Source: Thuidium tamariscinum | Taxonomy: Eukaryota; Streptophyta; Bryopsida; Hypnales; Thuidiaceae | DNA length: 64,000 nt | Direction of reading: 5' to 3' | Assembly (NCBI GenBank): GCA_947034885.2 | Contig: OZ019759.1 | Coordinates: 16,556,501 to 16,620,500, forward strand | Shown: piece after piece, positions 58,880 through 64,000 of the stretch | Layout: every line of letters starts with the position of its first letter | How positions within the stretch are numbered: the first letter of the stretch is position 1 | The notes under the pieces: model-generated | Told to the model about the DNA's origin: nothing | The model's input: the letters and a program-made list of their open reading frames with translations, nothing else | Databases searched by the model: none | Program-made: the position numbers and the translations under genes

Positions 58880-60915
58880 CAAATTAGTCTAAAGCCTCAA
58901 ATGCATTTAATTCCATATAGAATAAGTGAAAAAAATTGAATACATGTTGGGATGCCATATAACTAGAATGTTCTATATTGTAAATTAATTTCATGCTCCA
59001 TACTAGCCCATTCCTTAATTTCAACCCAAAATTGGAAACCCCTCCATTTCTTAGAAAAGATATCCTAAACTTCAAATGAATTGAATACCACGTAAAAAGT
59101 AATGGAATTTCATAGAACAAACAAGTTTCATATAAGAAATTATTAACATGATTTCCTATCACATACTTTCTCATAGAAACTACAAAATATGCAACACTTC
59201 CATTCTTTAGGGAACAATTAGAAAGCATCAAATGTTTTCAATTTGGTGCTCTATACAAGAAGGCCCAAAAACGCAATAAATGTTGGAACTGTATTGAACA
59301 TTATTGTTTCATGTTCAACACTACTTTCATTCTCTGTAATTGCCCACTCCCTAAATAAAACTTAAAATTAAGGAACTCTACATTTTTTAAGAAAAAAAAG
59401 TGGAAACCATTAAATGTATTCTATTCCACATCCAAAATAGCCACAAAGAAAATGTAAGTTACAATGTCATAGTACATGTTTGCTTCATGCCCAAGTATGC
59501 AACTTCTGAATTACATGCAATGGACATCGACATTCAAAGGCTTAATGGGTGGCTTTTGTTAATATTATATCAAATTAAGAAGACCAAATAGGTAGTTCAA
59601 GGTCAAATTAAAAAGAACTTACATTCAAAAAAGGTTGCACTATATATAGAATACAAATAAACTTACAACATATATGAAGAAATGAAACATTTATATATGG
59701 TTCTTCAAAATCTATGTAAGAAGTTCTCTCTAATTAAAATTCAATCTTGATTTGAAAGCACCCAAAGTTGGGAACTTCAGCCTATGATACATGTTTTTAA
59801 CAATTTCACATAATTAGGATTTTAATGCTTTTATTGTCCTCAAAGAATATTTATTTCATATGCATAGTTACATTTTGGGATTCGTTCTTAAAAGAGAAAC
59901 TACAATGTTCTACCTAAAAACACATTAAATACTTTCAGAGTAGATTAAAATCCATTAAAAATGATTATAATGAAGACCATAAAACATGGGAGTCATGTAT
60001 GCAAGTTTCTTTGTTCAACATTATTTTCTTGCTAAAGAAATGGCAAATTTGTAATGAAAAAAAGAAAGAGAATCCTGCCATTTTTTAGAGAAGGAGTTGA
60101 ACGCCTCAAATGTCTTCAATTTCACGTACAAAATAGCGTTGAAAAATGAGTGCAACTTGGAATGACCTAGAGTAATGGAGTTTCATTTTCAAAATGAATT
60201 TCATGCTTACTAATTGGCAAATTTCAAATGAAAACCAAAAAATAGAAAATCTTGTCATTTTCTAGAAAAGAAGACGGTCAACGCCTCAAATGTCTTCTAT
60301 TTCACATTCAAAATAGCACTAAAAAAGAATAGGTGTAAGTTGCAATGCTATAGAATATGAATGTGGTACATCCAAGTTTATTTTCATGCTAAAGAAACTG
60401 CAAATTAGTAATGAAAAAAAAAAAAAGAGAATCCTGCCATTTTTTAGAGAAGGAGTCGAAAGCCTCAAATGTCTTCAATTTCACGTACAAAATAGCGTGG
60501 AAAAATGAGTGCAAGTTAGGATGCCTAGAATAATGGAGTTTTGTTTTCAAAATGAATTTCATGCTTACTAATTGGCCAATTTGTAATGAAAACCACAGAA
60601 ACAGAAAATCCTGCCATTTCTTGGAGAAGAGGACCAACGCCTGAAATGTCTTCAATTTGACATTCAAAATAGCAAAAAAGAATAGCTGTGAGTTGCAATG
60701 CTATAGAATATGAATGTGGTACATTCACATTTATTTTCATGATACAATTGTGGCAAATGTGTAATGCAAAGCGGAAAACAAAGAATCCTGCCATTTCTTA
60801 GAGAAGGAGTCTAAAGTCTCAAATGTCTTTAGTTTCACATACAAAATAGCGGGGAAAAATGAGTACTTGTTGAAATGCCCTAGAGTAATGGAGTTTCATT
60901 CTCAAAATGGATTTA
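58880..60915. repeat. Satellite-like array 1, ~177-bp monomer, ~355-bp dimer
   Basis: Best in 60.05-60.91 kb: AATCCTGCCATTTTTTAGAG starts recur near 60072, 60248, 60431, 60608 and 60784 (steps 176, 183, 177, 176), each followed by GCCTCAAATGTCTTCAATTT and CAAAATAGC. Alternate monomers are more alike (GTGCAAGTT-AATGGAGTTT type against GAATATGAATGTGGTACA type), so a dimer has been amplified. Degenerate monomers extend left to about 58880. Noncoding. Confidence 0.8.
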
Positions 60916-61189
60916 GGATTTAGGGTTTTAGGGGTCTGGGTTTAGGTTGTATAAAGAAGCTGATGAACAAAACATACAAGTTGCAATGTTGTTGGGCATT
61001 TTAGATTCTTGAAAAAGTTTAACGCAAGACATCGTTAGTTCTAAATTTAATGTAGATTGCTAAAAATTTTAAACAAATGGGGCATTGAATAAGGAAAAAA
61101 TTAAACCATACAAGTGCTAATATTTGTTAGTGGAAGTATAGAAAACAACATAGAAGAAAGAATTAGCTGAATTTGAAAATGTACATGAA

Positions 61190-63610
61190 ATCATGAATCT
61201 AAAATCTTCCAATGCTTTGCTACGTAGAGTTCAAGGTTCAAGGTTTGGGGTGTAGGGTTCAAGGGTTTAGAGGCTTCAGGGTTTGCCCTCGGTACTTAGG
61301 AAATTTGGATAGAATCCCACAAAATACAGCAACTGCATTTTTAAAAACTCTATGGCCAAATAAACCATAAGAAAATGGAGATTCACGAACTGAATTCATC
61401 TATTTCAATTCCCAAGTAATTAGACAACTTGGATGGATCATAATCATATACATTCACGTAGCCAATGCGTAGGAATTTTGTTTTGAATCCGACAAAGTAC
61501 AACACCATTTTTGAAATAGACCATGGCCAATTTCACGCCATACACATCTAAATTCAAAAGCAAAAGTCATGAATTTCTAATCATAAAAAATTGAAGAACT
61601 TCAATGAGACAAAGTCTTGCAAAACCATGTCTTTGGTACGTAAAATTTTTGGATTGAATCGCATAAAATACAGCAACAGTATTTTTAAAAACTTCATAGC
61701 CAAATTACCCATGAAAAAATCAAAATTCACGAACAAAATTCATCCATTTCAAGTCCTAAGAAATTAGACAACTTTCGTGGATCATAATCATACACATTTA
61801 TGAACCCAATGCATAGGAACTTTGGATTGAGCCCTACAAAATACAATGACATATTTTTAACAATCCATGGTTGTTTTTTACCAATACAAATTCTATTTCC
61901 TACGTAGAACTCATGAATTTGAAGTCTTTAAAAATTGGACAACTTGAGTGAGCCAAAATCATACACATTCTCGTACCCAATGCAAGAGAATTTTAGATTC
62001 AACCCCATAAAATATAGCAACTATATTTAAGAAGGGTCCATGACTAATCTCACCAAATGCAAATCAAAATTTATAAGCAAAACTCATGAATTTCAATCTC
62101 CAAAAAATTAAGGATCTTGAATGAACCAAAATCTTGCACAATGATGTCTCCGGTACGTAGGAATTTTGAATTGAACTCCACAGAATACAAGACCTGTTTT
62201 TTTAAGAATTCAATGGCTAAATTAATCATAAATAAATCAAAATTCACAAATAAAACTCATCAATTTCGAGTCTTAAAAAATTAGACAACTTGAGTGGATC
62301 AAAATCATACACATTCATGTACCCAATACATAAGAAATTTGGATTCAACTCTACAAAGTACAACCACAATTGTACTTTTCTAAATCCCAAGGCCCAAGTA
62401 CTCTTGAAAAAAACGAAATTCATGAGGACAAGTCATCAATTTGAAGCCTCCAAAAATTAGATAACTTGAATGAACCAAGAAGTTATTCAATCATGTACTA
62501 AAATCATGAGAATCTTGCGTTGAATCCTACAAAGTACAACAATTGCATTTTGAACATCCCATGGCCGGTTGCAAACATTGCAAAGTTCAATTCATGAGAA
62601 AAATGTCATGAATTTCAAGTCCCAAAAATGTAGACAACTTAGGTGGGTTAAAACGTTGGACAATTATGTATTTTACGCAAGAGAATTTAGGATTCAACAT
62701 GACAAAATAAAGCTATTGTATTTCTAAACAATCCATGGCCAAATTAATGTTAAAAAATTTTAAACATTCTATAACCTATTTTATCCAGTAGAACTTAGTG
62801 AAATTTATGAAGTACACTCATGGATTCTAAATCCCAAGAAATTGAACAACCTAAATGAGCCAAAATCTTCCATAATCATGTACACGATACGTAGAAACTT
62901 TGGATTGAATCCCATAAAATACAGCAACTGTATTATTTTTTAAAACCTTTCAAATGAACCTTGAAAAAGAGAAAAAATCATGAGAACAAGTAATGAATTT
63001 GAAGTCTTGAAGAATTGGACAACTTTAGTGCGTCAAAATCATACACATTTACGTACCCAATATGTAGGAATTTTGGATTTACCTCCACAAAATACAACAA
63101 CAAAATTTTAACATTCCATGGTCAATTTCTCCAGTACAAAATTAGTTTTCATAAGCAAAAGTCGTAATTTTGAAGTTCCCAAAAGTTGGACAACTTGAAT
63201 GACCTAAAATCTTGCACAATGACGTATTCAATATGTAGGAGTTTTAAACTTTAAACCACAATAGAGTATCATTTATTTTGATAAATGAAATATTAGTGTC
63301 ATTTTATTTTCAAATTTATGATCTTTTAATATTTATACAACAACTGTATATTTAAAAACTCCATGGCCAAATTAATCTTCAAAAAATCAAAATTCATGAG
63401 CAAAATTCAAGAATTTTAAATCCCCCCAAAATACACAACTTGGGTGAATGAACTTCTTCTCCAACCACATATAAAACTCATGGGATTTTTGCATAAAATC
63501 CTACAAAATATAGCAATTGTATTTTGAATATTCCCTAACCGATTTCCAACAATGCAAAGTAAAATTCAGAACAAAACAAGTTCATAACATTTCAAGTTAT
63601 ATGATTTATA
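61190..63610. repeat. Satellite-like array 2, ~172-bp monomer, about 13 units
   Basis: The landmark TTTGGATTGAATCCCACAAA (variants) recurs near 61297, 61475, 61647, 61818, 61989, 62160, 62334, 62511, 62683, 62895, 63069, 63238 and 63488: steps mostly 169-178 bp. Each unit also has CCATGGCCAAATTA, CATGAATTTGAAGTC and TCATACACATTCATGTACCC segments. Unit length is near one nucleosome, like many plant satellites, but divergence between units is high. Noncoding. Confidence 0.85.
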
Positions 63611-63619
63611 TTTAACACG

Positions 63620-64000
63620 CATGATATAATCAAATTAAGATTTATTAAATACAAGAAATATATATATTAAATTTCTAAAGGCCTTATTAAACATCAAAGC
63701 ACTTGAGCATACTAACAACTGAATATGATTTTGGTTTGTTAAAACATTCCCAAGTTGTGGGTTGATCTTTTTTTATTATTCCATTCTAAATATATGAGAT
63801 ATTTGAACTAAGGCCTACTTAATACAACAATTAATTGAATTAAAAATTTTAAGTGCCCCATCAAATACCAAAATACTTCCAACATTAGAAAGATGGACAA
63901 TGATTTGCATTGTTAAAATATTCCCAAGTTGTTGATTGATTGTATTCATACTTAGATTCGGAACAAAATGTTCGAGATTTTTGCACGTAGGCCTATTACA
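63620..64000. other. AT-rich end of the window
   Basis: Two similar segments (TTGGTTTGTTAAAACATTCC and CAAGTTGTGGGTTGATC near 63735, then TTGCATTGTTAAAATATTCC and CAAGTTGTTGATTGATTG near 63912) are about 180 bp apart and may start another repeat array that continues beyond the window. Confidence 0.4.

Overview
The window looks like nuclear DNA of a land plant, most likely a moss or another bryophyte. The one clearly intact host gene is an NF-YB (CBF-A/HAP3) transcription factor gene at 36.1-37.0 kb. Its wording (start [10 protein letters not shown], then a non-LEC1 histone fold) is what I remember of moss NF-YB proteins, and it has a normal 240-bp GT-AG intron. The rest is AT-rich, repeat-rich DNA with plant DNA transposons and Ty3/gypsy remains. 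Species cannot be decided without a search.

Layout. 0-4.3 kb: the C-terminal end of a MULE-type transposase gene with a SWIM zinc finger (+ strand), split by a 748-bp non-autonomous hAT element, and the N-terminal part of a second such gene (- strand). 7.1-10.9 kb: a degenerate ~480-bp tandem array with pairs of an 18-bp palindrome about 65 bp apart. 11.4-23.8 kb: a decayed multi-exon gene whose C-terminal part has the motif order of a beta-class N4/N6 DNA methyltransferase; its middle is split by a ~7.9-kb LTR-element fossil (14.0-21.9 kb). 25.2-27.6 kb: minisatellites, one split by a 216-bp CACTA-like MITE. 27.9-28.2 kb: an LTR fragment. 30.6-32.6 kb: a second methyltransferase-like copy. 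33.2-34.8 kb: a decayed DUF7869-type gene. 36-37 kb: NF-YB. 38.4-48.7 kb: about 10 kb without genes but with several TIR and foldback elements. 48.7-53.1 kb: a SWIM fragment followed by a 5'-truncated gypsy fossil. 53.98-56.84 kb: a nearly intact DUF7869-type gene (- strand), one 952-codon frame with only three internal stops. 56.88-57.65 kb: seven 21-bp palindromes just upstream of that gene. 58.9-63.6 kb: two ~175-bp-period satellite-like arrays.

Main observation. Two unrelated gene families here, the methyltransferase-like gene and the DUF7869-type gene, each carry upstream an array of long, nearly perfect palindromes (GGTCTCGGTACCGAGACC in one, TCAGCTCGANTCGAGCTGA in the other) that recur at about 65 bp. 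The box sequences differ while the spacing is alike. This could be a shared layout of dimer-binding sites: transposase subterminal sites, autoregulatory operators, or methylation targets. The methyltransferase-like and DUF7869-type genes also lie side by side on the same strand at 30.6-34.8 kb. Linking these into one system is inference.
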